From NCBI GenBank assembly GCA_964518335.1, contig CAZFDT010000033.1, positions 1-56,840 on the forward strand: DNA of 56,840 nt, written 5' to 3'. The notes beneath the pieces are model-generated. The model saw only the letters and a program-made list of their open reading frames with translations. It searched no databases and was not told the origin of the DNA. The stretch's first letter is position 1; the number at the start of each line of letters is the position of its first letter. The position numbers and the translations under genes are program-made. This stretch comes from CAZFDT01 sp964518335 (lineage in GTDB: Bacteria; Planctomycetota; Phycisphaerae; Phycisphaerales; Phycisphaeraceae). Below, piece after piece: positions 47,172-56,014 of the stretch.

Positions 47172-47927
47172 ATGCCCATGAGCGATGAACAGACAACCAG
47201 AGTGGCCCTCGTGACCGGCGCGTCGCGCGGCATCGGCGCGGCGATCGCCCGGGCGCTGGGCGCCCAAGGCCGGCACGTCGTGCTCACCGCGCGAAGCGCC
47301 GACAAGCTGCAGCAGGTCGCCGATCAGATCACTGCAGCGGGCGGCAAAGCGAGCGTCATGGCCTGCGACGTGAGCGATCACGCGAAGCTGGCCGAGCTCA
47401 TCGACCAGGTCTTCGAGCAGCACAAGCGGCTGGACATCCTGGTCAACAATGCCGGCATCACGCGCGACAACCTGATGCTGCGGATGAGCGACGCGGAGTT
47501 CGACGATGTGATCTCGACGAACCTGCGCGCGGTGTTTGTCGCCTGCCGGGCGGCATTGCGGCCGATGATGCGCGGCAAGTTCGGACGCATCGTCAACATC
47601 GCCAGCGTCGCGGGCCTGGTGGGCAACGCCGGGCAGGCCAATTACGCCGCCGCCAAGAGCGGACTGATCGGCATGACCAAGTCGGTCGCCAAGGAAATGG
47701 CCAGCAAGGGGATCACCGCCAACGTGGTTGCGCCAGGCTTTATACAGACCGACATGACCGACGTGCTGCCGCAGCAGGTGAAGGATTTCGCCATCGCCGC
47801 CACGCCGATGAAGCGCTTCGGCGTGCCCGACGACATCGCGGCGGCGGTGGCGTATCTGTGCAGTGACGCCGCCGGGTTTGTCACCGGCCAGGTGCTGACG
47901 GTCGATGGAGGGATGACGATGTGCTGA
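47172..47927 (+). CDS. fabG: 3-oxoacyl-ACP reductase
   Basis: 251 residues, an SDR enzyme using NADPH. TGASRGIG is the cofactor loop; NNAG, the catalytic serine in VNIASVAG and YAAAK (Tyr-x3-Lys) are all present, with VTGQVLTVDGGM at the C-terminus. The start may also be ATG 47178. It follows fabD by three bases. Confidence 0.95.
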   Translation: MPMSDEQTTRVALVTGASRGIGAAIARALGAQGRHVVLTARSADKLQQVADQITAAGGKASVMACDVSDHAKLAELIDQVFEQHKRLDILVNNAGITRDNLMLRMSDAEFDDVISTNLRAVFVACRAALRPMMRGKFGRIVNIASVAGLVGNAGQANYAAAKSGLIGMTKSVAKEMASKGITANVVAPGFIQTDMTDVLPQQVKDFAIAATPMKRFGVPDDIAAAVAYLCSDAAGFVTGQVLTVDGGMTMC

Positions 47928-48097
47928 GGGGCCGTGGGTGTTGAGTGTTGGGCAGGCAAACCACTCACCGCCGACGATTCACCACGCACTGCCTGGCCGC
48001 CGGTTGGCAGTTGCACCCGCTTCCAGTATATTTCCGCTAACCCGAAGCCGGGGCTGCCCGGCCAACAGGCCCACGTGGCCGCAGGAGAGACCGACCC

Positions 48098-48355
48098 ATG
48101 GACGAAAAAGAAATTGAAGAAAAGGTCATCGCCATCGTGGCCGAGCAGATGGGCGTGGACAAGGGCGAGATCAATCGCGACACCAACTTCGTGAACGATC
48201 TCAACGCCGACAGTCTGGACACGGTCGAGCTGGTCATGGAATTCGAGGACGAGTTCGAGACCTCGATTCCCGACGAGCAAGCCGAAAAGATCCAGACCGT
48301 CGGCCAGGCGATCGACTTCATCAAGGAGCACGTCGCCAAGAGCGGCGGCGCCTGA
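48098..48355 (+). CDS. acpP: Acyl carrier protein
   Basis: 85 residues, acidic. The phosphopantetheine serine is in DLNADSLDTVELVMEFED. GGAG lies upstream of the ATG. The 170 bp before it are non-coding and may hold a separate promoter, as acpP is usually highly expressed. Confidence 0.96.
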   Translation: MDEKEIEEKVIAIVAEQMGVDKGEINRDTNFVNDLNADSLDTVELVMEFEDEFETSIPDEQAEKIQTVGQAIDFIKEHVAKSGGA

Positions 48356-48473
48356 TTCCCAGCGGCCGACGTGAGTCTGATCGCTTCGGCCGCGCGTGAA
48401 GCGCGCGGGGCCAGTCGTCCTATGCACCCCCGCGGCACGGCCTTTTGCCTTCACACTTGCCCCAGCCATTCAC

Positions 48474-49715
48474 ATGCATCAGCGTCGCGTCGTCATCACC
48501 GGACTGGGATGGGTCACCAGCCTCGGCCTTTCCGTCGATCAGGTCTGGCATGACCTGCTGGCGGGCAAGTCCGGTATCAGGCCCGTCACCCGTTGGGACA
48601 CCTCCGCCTTCGCCACCCGGTTCGGCGGCGAAGTCCAGAACTGGACCGGCGGCCCCAACCTCGATCACCGCGCCACCAAGCGCCTCGATCGCTTCGCCCA
48701 GTTCGCCCTCAACGCCGCCATCGACGCCGTCAAGGACGCCAGCCTCGACTTCGCCCAAGAGGACACCTGGCGCTGCGGCTCGATCATCGGCTCGGGCATC
48801 GGCGGCATCGAGGAGTTCGAGGCCGGACACACCAAGCTCATGCAGAAGGGGCCCGACCGCCTCTCGCCCTTCATGGTCCCCAAGCTCATGTGCAACGCCG
48901 CCAGCGGCAACGTGAGCATCCACTACGGCATCCACGGCCCCAACGCCGCCGTCGCCTCCGCCTGTGCCTCGGCCGCTCACGCCATCGGCGAGGCCGCTCG
49001 CACCATCCGCTACAACGACGCCGACGTCATGATCACCGGCGGCAGCGAAGCGGCCCTCACCCCGCTGGGCATGGGCTGCTTCATCGCCCTCAAGGCCCTG
49101 TCATCGCGCAACGACGCGCCCGAGCTTGCCTCGCGCCCCTTCGACATGGACCGCGATGGTTTCATCCTCGCCGAGGGCGCGGGCATCATCGTCCTCGAGG
49201 AGTACGAGCACGCCCGCAAACGCGGCGCCCGCATCTACGCCGAGATGATCGGCTACGGTCAATCCGCCGACGGCTCGCACATCACCGCCCCGGACGAGGA
49301 AGGCAAAGGCGCCGCCGCCGCCATGGAACGTGCCCTCAAGGACGCCGCCCTCCCCCTCGACTCCGTCAACTACATCAACGCTCACGGAACAAGCACCCCG
49401 CTGGGCGACACCGCCGAGGTCCGCGCCATCAAACGCCTCTTCGGCGACCTGGCTTACAAAATCCCCGTCAGCTCCACCAAGAGCATGACCGGCCACCTGC
49501 TCGGGGCCTCCGGCGGCATCGAGGCCATCGTCATCGCCAAGGCCCTGCAGACCGGCCAGATCCCCCCCACCATCAACTACCAGACCCCCGACCCCGACTG
49601 CGACCTCGACTTCGTGCCCAACACCGCCCGCGACCTGCCGGGCGCCACCGTCGCCATGTCCAACTCCTTCGGCTTCGGCGGCCACAACGTCAGCCTCGTG
49701 ATGAAGAAGGTCTGA
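48474..49715 (+). CDS. fabF: 3-oxoacyl-ACP synthase II
   Basis: About 413 residues, the usual FabF length. Triad: cysteine in VASACASAAHAIG, histidines in INAHGTSTPLGD and KSMTGHLLGASGG; NSFGFGGHN closes the fold. The start is taken at MHQRRVVITGLG, where homology begins, although no clear Shine-Dalgarno is seen. The frame upstream to 48396 is open but not conserved-looking. Confidence 0.95.
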   Translation: MHQRRVVITGLGWVTSLGLSVDQVWHDLLAGKSGIRPVTRWDTSAFATRFGGEVQNWTGGPNLDHRATKRLDRFAQFALNAAIDAVKDASLDFAQEDTWRCGSIIGSGIGGIEEFEAGHTKLMQKGPDRLSPFMVPKLMCNAASGNVSIHYGIHGPNAAVASACASAAHAIGEAARTIRYNDADVMITGGSEAALTPLGMGCFIALKALSSRNDAPELASRPFDMDRDGFILAEGAGIIVLEEYEHARKRGARIYAEMIGYGQSADGSHITAPDEEGKGAAAAMERALKDAALPLDSVNYINAHGTSTPLGDTAEVRAIKRLFGDLAYKIPVSSTKSMTGHLLGASGGIEAIVIAKALQTGQIPPTINYQTPDPDCDLDFVPNTARDLPGATVAMSNSFGFGGHNVSLVMKKV

Positions 49716-49920
49716 CGCCCGGCGATTCCGCCGCCGCCAACCGAGTGGCTCTCGACTCGCCGACCAACACGGGTAAAATAGGGGCAGGGCTTGGCACGCC
49801 GGATTCCGCAGCCGACGGCATCGGGGCGGAAGGCGAGAATTCATCCATCGAATCATCCCGCGTCGAGACTGCCGCCGGCGTGCCGCCCTTTCCTTTTCAC
49901 TCCCGCACCGCAACCGGGCC

Positions 49921-51279
49921 ATGATCCGTCGTTACCATGCGCCCATGTTCGAGGGTCGGGACATCGCATGCACGCTCACGCCGCTGGAGGCGCTGGCGCG
50001 GTGGCCCGAGGATCGGCCGGTGGTGATGCTGCACTCGGGTCGGCCGCACGCGCGCTGGTCGCGGTGGACGATGCTCGCCCAGCCGCGGGACATGCTGCGC
50101 TTCGACGAGACGGCGCTGGGCCAGGGCGTCAGCCAGTGGATCGCAGACGCGCCGCCGCCGGTGGCGCTGGCACACCGCCCACTGACGGACCTGCGTGCGG
50201 CCACTGCAGCGCGGCCGGGACTGTGGATCGGCTATCTGAGCTATGACGTGCGCCTGTGGACCGAGCCGATCCTTCGTCGCACCGCGTCTGCCCCGAGCGA
50301 TCGGCGTTGGCCGATCGTCGAGTTCGCCCACTGCCCCGGCTACCTCGTCCATGACACACTCACCGGCCGGTGGCGGGCCTGCGGCTCGTGGCGCGACGAC
50401 GCCTCGGTCTGCCCCCTTCGGGACACGGCCGCAACAAGGCTCCTGTCGTCAGGCGTGACCCCCACCCCCGCGTGGCCTCGCCACAAGTACGAATCCGCCG
50501 TCGCCCGCATCCGCGAGTACATCGCTGCCGGCGACGTGTTTCAGGTCAACCTCGCCCAGCAGTTCACTGCAACAATTGACGGGCCGCACCCCCTCGTCAG
50601 CCGCGGCCTCTTCGCTCGCCTGGCGACGGCGTCACCCGCCTGGTACGGGGCCTACCTCGAATCGACCCGCGGCGACCGCGTGCTCATGAGCACGTCGCCC
50701 GAGCTGTTTCTCGAGGTGGACGCCGGCGGCCAGGTCGTCACGCGCCCGATCAAGGGCACGCGCCCCGCCGCCGCCGATCCCGCCGAGCTGCGCCACAGCG
50801 TCAAGGACCAGGCCGAGCTGGCGATGATCGTGGACCTGCTGCGCAACGATCTGGGCCGCGTCTGCGCCTATGGGAGCGTGCGCGTCGCCGAGCCTCGCGT
50901 CATCGAAACGCATCCCACCATCCACCACGGTGTGGCCACGATCACTGGTCAACTGCATCACAGCCGCGATCTGTTCGACCTGCTCCGAGCCGCCATGCCC
51001 GGCGGGTCGATCACCGGCGCCCCCAAGGTGCGGGCCATGCAGATCATCGACGAACTCGAGGGCGTGCGCCGCGGCCCGTACTGCGGGGCCATCGGTTGGA
51101 TCCGCGGCAACACCTGCGGCCTCAACGTCGCCATTCGCACCATGCTGCACGACGTGGCGGCCGATCGCGTGGACCTCTGGGCCGGCGGCGGCATCGTCGC
51201 CGACTCCGACCCGGCCGCGGAGTACGACGAGACCCTGACCAAGACCGCGGCCATGCTCGCGGCGCTGACGGGACCGTGA
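49921..51279 (+). CDS. pabB: Aminodeoxychorismate synthase component I
   Basis: 452 residues, chorismate-utilising fold. VFQVNLAQQF, the SPELFLEV strand, RPIKGTRP (lysine of the active site) and GGSITGAPKVRAMQIIDELE support PabB over TrpE. PabB makes aminodeoxychorismate for folate, using ammonia from a PabA not found here. ATG 49945 is an alternative start. Confidence 0.9.
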   Translation: MIRRYHAPMFEGRDIACTLTPLEALARWPEDRPVVMLHSGRPHARWSRWTMLAQPRDMLRFDETALGQGVSQWIADAPPPVALAHRPLTDLRAATAARPGLWIGYLSYDVRLWTEPILRRTASAPSDRRWPIVEFAHCPGYLVHDTLTGRWRACGSWRDDASVCPLRDTAATRLLSSGVTPTPAWPRHKYESAVARIREYIAAGDVFQVNLAQQFTATIDGPHPLVSRGLFARLATASPAWYGAYLESTRGDRVLMSTSPELFLEVDAGGQVVTRPIKGTRPAAADPAELRHSVKDQAELAMIVDLLRNDLGRVCAYGSVRVAEPRVIETHPTIHHGVATITGQLHHSRDLFDLLRAAMPGGSITGAPKVRAMQIIDELEGVRRGPYCGAIGWIRGNTCGLNVAIRTMLHDVAADRVDLWAGGGIVADSDPAAEYDETLTKTAAMLAALTGP

Positions 51280-53003
51280 CGGTCAGGCGTGGCCCCGTGG
51301 TTCTCCACCGCGTTTGCGACAGGGTCGGCCCCGCACATCCACAATCGCCGGCGACTTCTGCACAATCCCCCAAAGACCCCTAGGCACGCCGCCATCTCGC
51401 GGTAATCTCCCCGTGGCGTGCGAAAGGCACTGCCGCCTGGTTGGCCCCGACTGGCCGGGAGGACTCTTTGGCAAGTGGATGATGGTTGGCCCTGTCCGGG
51501 CCGTTCGAGTCGTGCGGCTTGCCGCGCAGCTCGGGCGCAACGGGTGGTCGTGCGTCGCAAGACGATACGGCGACTCGGTGCGGCAAGGCTCGGGCAGACC
51601 GACGCCGTTGCGTGCGCTTCAACTTGGGTTCGCTCAGGTTCCAGCGGACGACAGCGGCGACAGGACTGGATGTGCGCCAAGCGCCACGGCCGCCGAGGCC
51701 GCCTCACCGCGGCCGACGCGGTCGGGTTGCTGGGCACGCATCCATGCAGGCGGGTGTCGTCACCCCTCGCATTGCACCACGCGCGCAATGGGACGGGGCC
51801 GGCGACGCCAAAACCGGTGACGCCGGGCGATGCTTGGGATGGACGCCCTGCAGCAATGCAGCGGCGGCAGCGACCCGACATCGCCTCATCCGACCACGGC
51901 CGAGCAGCGGCCCCCACGATCGGCCTCAACGCCGATCCGAAAGCCGTTGCAGCGGGTCGAGTGGCGGCGGGCGACGGGACTCCTTCACGGCTTGCCGCGG
52001 AGGCCTCCCCAACCCGAAACCGGTGCGACCAGGCGATGCGACGATGGACCATGCCGCAAGGTGTGACCCAGACGCCGTACCGCCGCAGCCGGCGCGGCCT
52101 ATGACGGGCAAACTCCCCGTGCCACACCTCGTGTGCGGCCCCGGACGCCCGCCCAAGCCGGCACAGGTCGAGCTCGACGCCACACGCCGATGGTGACATC
52201 GGCCCACGCGACGCAGTCAACGCCTCATGCCCACTCCAGATCGGCGACGCAGCACACCGACGGCGAAAGCCGCCGGCCACGCCGCGACGCTCCGCCGCAC
52301 GGCCCCAAATGCCCAAAAAGCATGCCCCGGCCGCCGGCGACAGCCCCCACCCAGGGGTTCACGCTCCAGGGACGGAGCCGTCTGGATCGGCCGAGCCAGC
52401 CCGTGCGTTCGGCTTCACCGCCGACGCCCGCCGCCTCAAGCGGATCGCCACACCAACGAGGAAAGAGGACGCCGCAACGACCTCCGATCCTGACCTCGGG
52501 GCCAACCAGCCGACACTGCCGCCCGCACCCCTCATCGCGCTCCCCCTCATCCCCCGCAACGCCTGCCCCCCCGGAAGCCCGGAAGCCCGCAAACCCGGAA
52601 GCCCGAAAGTTTTCCACAGAAATCGGGTAGCCTCAGCTTCCGGGAGTAATCGGAATCACTGGGTTTTCACCTTCACCAGTCGATGCGCCCGCCACTTCGG
52701 CAGTGGACCTCTGCAGCGATGTCCGAGGCCTGATGCCTGATGGATGATGTGAAACCAAACCACTGCATGCGACCCGCTCCCATTGCCTTCCGACCCTGTT
52801 CCCTGATCCCTGACCCCTGCCTCTCCCCCGTCCACTGCAACGCTTCATTCTACCCCCGCCCGGTGCGGCGCATAGTTCTCGCGGGGAAATTTTCTGGGCA
52901 GGGCCGAGGGACGAGGGCCACACCGGCGACCACGGCCGCACCTCGATCGGCTCGTCCGCCACGTCCGCCGCCATGTCCGCCATCTGCTCAGCCATGGATA
53001 GAC
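51280..53003. other. Low-coding-quality region, about 1.7 kb
   Basis: Open frames exist in several frames on both strands, but their products are Arg/Pro/Ala-rich, lack recognisable domains and start without ribosome sites, as expected of random GC-rich DNA. AAACCGGTG...GGCGATGC and a following GATGGAC occur twice (near 51811 and 52016). TTCCCTGATCCCTGACCCCT (52800-52819) is a TCCCTGA-type repeat. It may be a decayed region; I cannot name any gene. Confidence 0.55.
52571..52609. repeat. Short tandem repeat, CCCGGAAG type
   Basis: CCCGGAAGCCCGGAAGCCCG followed by AAACCCGGAAGCCCG, with a unit of about eight to nine bases. One of several short tandem arrays in this region. Confidence 0.75.
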
Positions 53004-53597
53004 CTATCGCGCTGCATCGGGACGTATTGACGGACCGCGCCCCAGCCGTGGAATGATTGGGCCTGCCCCGACCGGCACGACGCACCTGCGGCCCAACCCC
53101 AACCCACGCCACGTGCCGATTCGCACATCCCTCCGCGAAGCGGGCTGCCCGTGTGGCGCGCAACCAGACCGGCCTGATCTCAACCAACTCAACTTGTGGC
53201 CACACACAACAAGCTGCACGATCCGAGCATCAAGTTGCCTCGCCCCACCCCCTCCCGCAGCATCCCAGGCGGAGTGCCCGTCAACTCGATCATCACCACA
53301 TAGAGCAAGTTGCAGGTTTTGATGATCAAGTTGCCCGGGCCAACCCCCTTCCACAGCGCCCCATGCGTGTTTGGTGTCAACTTGCCCATCACCGCGTAGG
53401 GCAAGTTGCAGATTCCGATGGGCAAGTTGGACCCTAACAGGCCGCGCCGCGTTTCCCTTCACCGGCCGGGGCGGGTCGCCGTTCGCGCTGATGCCCTTCG
53501 ATGGCCCCATGGTAGCCCCATACGTCACCGCATCCGCCACCCGGTCGAGCCGCTCGGCCCGTCGCTCCTCCGTCGGCAGTTCGTTGGGATCGATCAT
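53004..53597 (-). CDS. Hypothetical protein with 32-residue internal repeats
   Basis: About 197 residues. The N-terminus (MIDPNELPTEERRAERLDRVADAV) looks protein-like, with GGAGG eight bases before the ATG and a strong promoter about 70 bp upstream. Residues from about 60 hold two full 32-residue repeats and a partial third (QLAHRNLQLAL, QLDHQNLQLAL, QLDARIVQLVV). The C-terminal part is Arg/Gly-rich and low in quality, so the gene may be truncated and read through into repeats. No family recognised. Confidence 0.4.
   Translation of the reverse strand: MIDPNELPTEERRAERLDRVADAVTYGATMGPSKGISANGDPPRPVKGNAARPVRVQLAHRNLQLALRGDGQVDTKHAWGAVEGGWPGQLDHQNLQLALCGDDRVDGHSAWDAAGGGGARQLDARIVQLVVCGHKLSWLRSGRSGCAPHGQPASRRDVRIGTWRGLGLGRRCVVPVGAGPIIPRLGRGPSIRPDAAR
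53200..53437. repeat. Three 96-bp tandem repeats with paired CAAGTTG boxes
   Basis: CAAG(T/C)TGCA starts at 53210, 53306 and 53402, exactly 96 bp apart. Most copies have a second CAAGTTG about 21 bp later, and TCAACTTG appears in inverse near 53190 and 53377. The period is a multiple of three and encodes 32-residue units on the minus strand, but iteron-like protein binding is also possible. Confidence 0.8.
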
Positions 53598-53646
53598 GGT
53601 CGTCGCCTCCAGGCCGCGCACCTTCCCTGCGGCGCGTTGATTGGCG

Positions 53647-53940
53647 TTACGAACACAATACGAACATTATAACCGATCCCGCCACCCGGTCAATGCCTGG
53701 CTCCCCCGCCCGCAGCGTCATGCGCCCCCCCGGACCCGGAATCCGGGGGCCGATGCCCACCCCCGGCCGGATGCATTCGCTCAGCGCCCGCTGCACATCG
53801 AAAATCACCCGCCGCACATCGAAGTTCAGCCGGTCATCTTGCATAATCTCCCGGTCATTTTGCATGTTCTCCGGGCGATTTTCACTCATCTCCGCACCCA
53901 TTTCCCGCATCCGCCCGCGAGGTATTTCGACCTGAAGCAT
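53647..53940 (-). CDS. Possible small protein, uncertain
   Basis: 97 residues. The first half is charged and helix-forming (MREMGAEMSENRPENMQNDR, then EIMQDDRLNFDVRRVIFDVQ) and carries a small ENMQNDR/EIMQDDR duplication, unlike the Arg/Pro-rich random frames nearby. GAGAG precedes the ATG. Its last codons run through the promoter at 53650-53693, which argues against the C-terminal end being real. Function unknown. Confidence 0.3.
   Translation of the reverse strand: MLQVEIPRGRMREMGAEMSENRPENMQNDREIMQDDRLNFDVRRVIFDVQRALSECIRPGVGIGPRIPGPGGRMTLRAGEPGIDRVAGSVIMFVLCS
53650..53693 (-). promoter_or_regulatory. Strong promoter with GAAC-N7-GAAC operator-like repeat
   Basis: On the minus strand TTGACC (53693-53688), a 16-bp spacer and a perfect TATAAT (53671-53666). 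Just downstream, over the start point, CGAACACAATACGAAC contains two GAAC boxes 7 bp apart (53651-53665). GTTC-N7-GTTC is the SOS box form known from alphaproteobacterial LexA; here this is only a resemblance. It reads toward the repeat-protein gene. Confidence 0.6.
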
Positions 53941-54284
53941 TGTCTCTCAAGGACTTGCGCTCTTCGCACCGGGCATCTGGCCCAGCCGAGACGCGACCCC
54001 TGCCGGTGGCCTGGGGCGTCACCCCGCAGCATACAGTCCGCGCCGCCGCCGCGTCCGATACCCCAATTGCGCCTCGAGGCTCAGTGACTCTCGAAGCTCA
54101 ACCCCCCAGCCTCCCCGCCCAGCCGCCCAGCCGCCCAACTCAACCACTCAGCCGCGAGGTTCCGCGGCATATTCCCTGGAAAACGCCGCGCACTCCTTGG
54201 CAGGAACGCCGTATGCCTTGAGCCACGTCGTGCGTTCCACGGTGAGGATCGCCCGGGCCGGCGCGCGGGCACTGCAGCCGTGGG
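53941..54284. other. Intergenic region next to the integrase
   Basis: About 340 bp with no credible gene. It holds a tandem CAGCCGCC array (54105-54154: CCCAGCCGCCCAGCCGCC and degenerate copies) and nothing else recognisable. Confidence 0.5.
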
Positions 54285-55403
54285 TCACGTCCGTCGATCC
54301 AGCGGGCTGACCACGCCCATCACGCCGCGCCCCTTCCGGGGGTTCATCACGTGCGTGTAAATCTGCGTCGTCTTGACGTTCCTGTGGCCCAGCAACTCCT
54401 GCACCGTGCGGATGTCGTAGCCGTCTTCCAAAAGATGCGTGGCGAACGAGTGCCGCAGCGTGTGGCAGCTCGCCCGCTTGGTGATGCCTGCGGCACGGGC
54501 CGCGTCGCTGACCACGCGCATGATCGCGTTCTCATGCATGTGCCGCCGGCCCGTCACGTGCGTCGCCCCTGCCACCCCCAGCCGCTGCGCTGCCTCGGTC
54601 ATCATCGCCTCGTCCTCGATCGGTGCCCCATCCTCGCCATCCATGAACAGCCGCTGAATCGGCCAGCGCAGCCGCCGCCCGTTGGCGAACACGAACTGCC
54701 ACCCCAGCGATCGCGCCGCCGCCGGCTCTTTCATCGCCTGCGCGTAAGGCAGCGGCACCCAGCCATGACTGCGATCGGGCGGTCGTTGCACGTCCGCCTC
54801 GTGCAATGCCGCTCGCCACTTGAGTTGCACCCGCATCGTCTCCTCGCACGCCTCGGGCAGCATCACAACACGATCCTTGGCCCCCTTGCCGTCGCGCACC
54901 GTGACTTGGCCCCGTTCGAGGTCAACGTCCTTCACCCGCAGCCGACATACTTCCATCAAGCGCATCCCCGCCCCGTACATCAGCCCCGCCATCAATCCAT
55001 GCACCCGTGCCGCCCACGGATTGGGCGCCCGCGCCGGGTCGCTGGTTAACCGCAGCACCCGCGCCGTCTCGTCGCGCGACAGCACCACCGGTACTCGCGC
55101 GGGCCGCTTGGCGCGCTCGGCGCAGAACTCCTCCAGCTTCGTCCCCAGAACCCGCTCGTACAGAAACACCAGCGCGCACAGCGCCTGGTTCTGCGTCGAA
55201 GCGGCGACCTTCCGGGTGCAGGCCAGATACGTCAGAAAATCCGCTAGCCCCTGCTCGCCCAACTCCTCCGGCGTCATCCACCGTCCCGCCTTGCGCCGAT
55301 GATAGCGCAGATACCGAACCACCCACGTGCGGTACGCCTGCTCGGTGCGAAAGGAGTAGTGCAGCACTCTGAGCTTCTCGCCGACCAGGTCAAGCAGTTT
55401 CAT
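54285..55403 (-). CDS. intI: Integron integrase (tyrosine recombinase)
   Basis: 372 residues. The tyrosine-recombinase catalytic set is present: arginine in YGAGMRLMEVCRLR, lysine region GKGAKDRVV, HTLRHSFATHLLEDGYDIRTVQ, LLGHRN and the tyrosine in IYTHVMN. The integron-specific insert is recognisable (LHEADV, YAQAMKEPAAARSLGWQFVF, RRHMHENAIMRVV) but is longer than usual, making the protein longer than typical IntI of about 320-340 residues. It is transcribed away from the attI/cassette side, which is the standard integron layout. IntI joins circular cassettes at attI by attC recognition. Confidence 0.95.
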   Translation of the reverse strand: MKLLDLVGEKLRVLHYSFRTEQAYRTWVVRYLRYHRRKAGRWMTPEELGEQGLADFLTYLACTRKVAASTQNQALCALVFLYERVLGTKLEEFCAERAKRPARVPVVLSRDETARVLRLTSDPARAPNPWAARVHGLMAGLMYGAGMRLMEVCRLRVKDVDLERGQVTVRDGKGAKDRVVMLPEACEETMRVQLKWRAALHEADVQRPPDRSHGWVPLPYAQAMKEPAAARSLGWQFVFANGRRLRWPIQRLFMDGEDGAPIEDEAMMTEAAQRLGVAGATHVTGRRHMHENAIMRVVSDAARAAGITKRASCHTLRHSFATHLLEDGYDIRTVQELLGHRNVKTTQIYTHVMNPRKGRGVMGVVSPLDRRT

Positions 55404-55437
55404 AGGCTACCCCGCGCAGGTTGGATTTGCTCCCGGC

Positions 55438-55466
55438 ATTATGCGCGCGTGTTCGGATTCTGTAAA
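55438..55466 (-). promoter_or_regulatory. Promoter of intI, with CCGAACA in the spacer
   Basis: On the minus strand TTTACA (55466-55461), a 17-bp spacer and CATAAT (55443-55438), with CCGAACA inside the spacer (55456-55450). The arrangement matches the promoter at 38042. The start codon is about 35 bases downstream of the -10. Confidence 0.65.
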
Positions 55467-55500
55467 GGACCCAATCGACCTTTCTGGCCGAAAAATCACC

Positions 55501-55529
55501 TTGACAAGACCGAATAGGCCGGAGATAGT
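55501..55529 (+). promoter_or_regulatory. Integron cassette promoter (Pc)
   Basis: TTGACA (55501-55506), exactly 17 bp, then GATAGT (55524-55529), reading into the cassette array. It sits between intI and the first cassette, where Pc is expected. A perfect -35 suggests strong cassette expression. Confidence 0.72.
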
Positions 55530-55574
55530 CGGGAACGTTAGTCACATTGAAATGTGACGAATGACTGTTAGGCG
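55530..55574 (+). other. attI recombination region
   Basis: The insertion point is the G/TT of CTGTTAGGC (G at 55567). Just upstream GTCACATT-GA-AATGTGAC (55541-55558) is a perfect 8-bp inverted repeat, and ACGTTAGTC lies before it as a degenerate core-like site. These would be the integrase-binding repeats; the exact limits are inferred. Confidence 0.65.
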
Positions 55575-55576
55575 AC

Positions 55577-55906
55577 ATGCGAATCACTGCGGATCAAATA
55601 GCGTCTGCTGGAGACCAAGGAGCGCTGCTTGAGCCGTTTGACGTCGTTTACACCGAGTATGACGCCCGACGTGAGCCTGCAGTCGTTGTGATTGGGTTCC
55701 GCTGTCGTATGACTGGCGACGTGTCCTATCTTCGCTTCATCGACCCGAAGTTTCCTTTTGGCAATCCTTATCTCGGCGAGAACAGTGATAAAGAGCGCAT
55801 TATCGACACGACATCACGCCAATGGGAAGCAGAGCATCGTATAGAAGTGTCCGGCTACGGATATGGCAACATCTGGTGGGCTGAATCAGTCGAGGATGTC
55901 GCCTAA
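55577..55906 (+). CDS. Cassette 1 protein, unknown function
   Basis: 109 residues, acidic, beta-rich (DVVYTEYDARREPAVVVIGF, GDVSYLRFIDPKFPFGNP). The ATG is nine bases into the cassette and the boundary TTAGGCGAC supplies the only ribosome-site-like AGG. The stop TAA lies inside attC1 (GCCTAAC), a compact design typical of cassettes. No family recognised. Base composition is less GC-rich than the host genes, which fits transfer. Confidence 0.75.
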   Translation: MRITADQIASAGDQGALLEPFDVVYTEYDARREPAVVVIGFRCRMTGDVSYLRFIDPKFPFGNPYLGENSDKERIIDTTSRQWEAEHRIEVSGYGYGNIWWAESVEDVA

Positions 55907-56008
55907 CCAGCGGCTGCAGTTGACCGGCAGCGCCCGCGAGTAGAATGATGTTGTCGGTTGGGAGTCCGCTTCCGCGGGCGGCCGGCAACTGAGCCTTTTA
56001 CGTTAGTG
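55901..56008 (+). other. attC1 recombination site
   Basis: Begins GCCTAAC and ends GTTAGTG; the outer GTCGCCTAAC is complementary to the start of cassette 1 (GTTAGGCGAC). Inner arms CAGTTGACCGGC and GCCGGCAACTG pair with one unpaired A, the extrahelical base typical of attC. CGCCCGCG and CGCGGGCG extend the stem. Length about 108 bp. Confidence 0.9.
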
Positions 56009-56014
56009 TTCGCT

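Noticed and set aside
50958..52316. 452-residue minus-strand frame from pabB into the gene-poor region
   Set aside because: Covers the conserved C-terminus of pabB in antisense and is Arg/Ala/Cys-rich with no domain.
53200..53437. CRISPR array
   Set aside because: The unit is 96 bp with only three copies, no constant short repeat with unique spacers, and no cas genes nearby.
51280..54284. tRNA or rRNA gene in the gene-poor region
   Set aside because: No cloverleaf pattern or T-arm GGTTCGA-type motif was found on either strand by eye.
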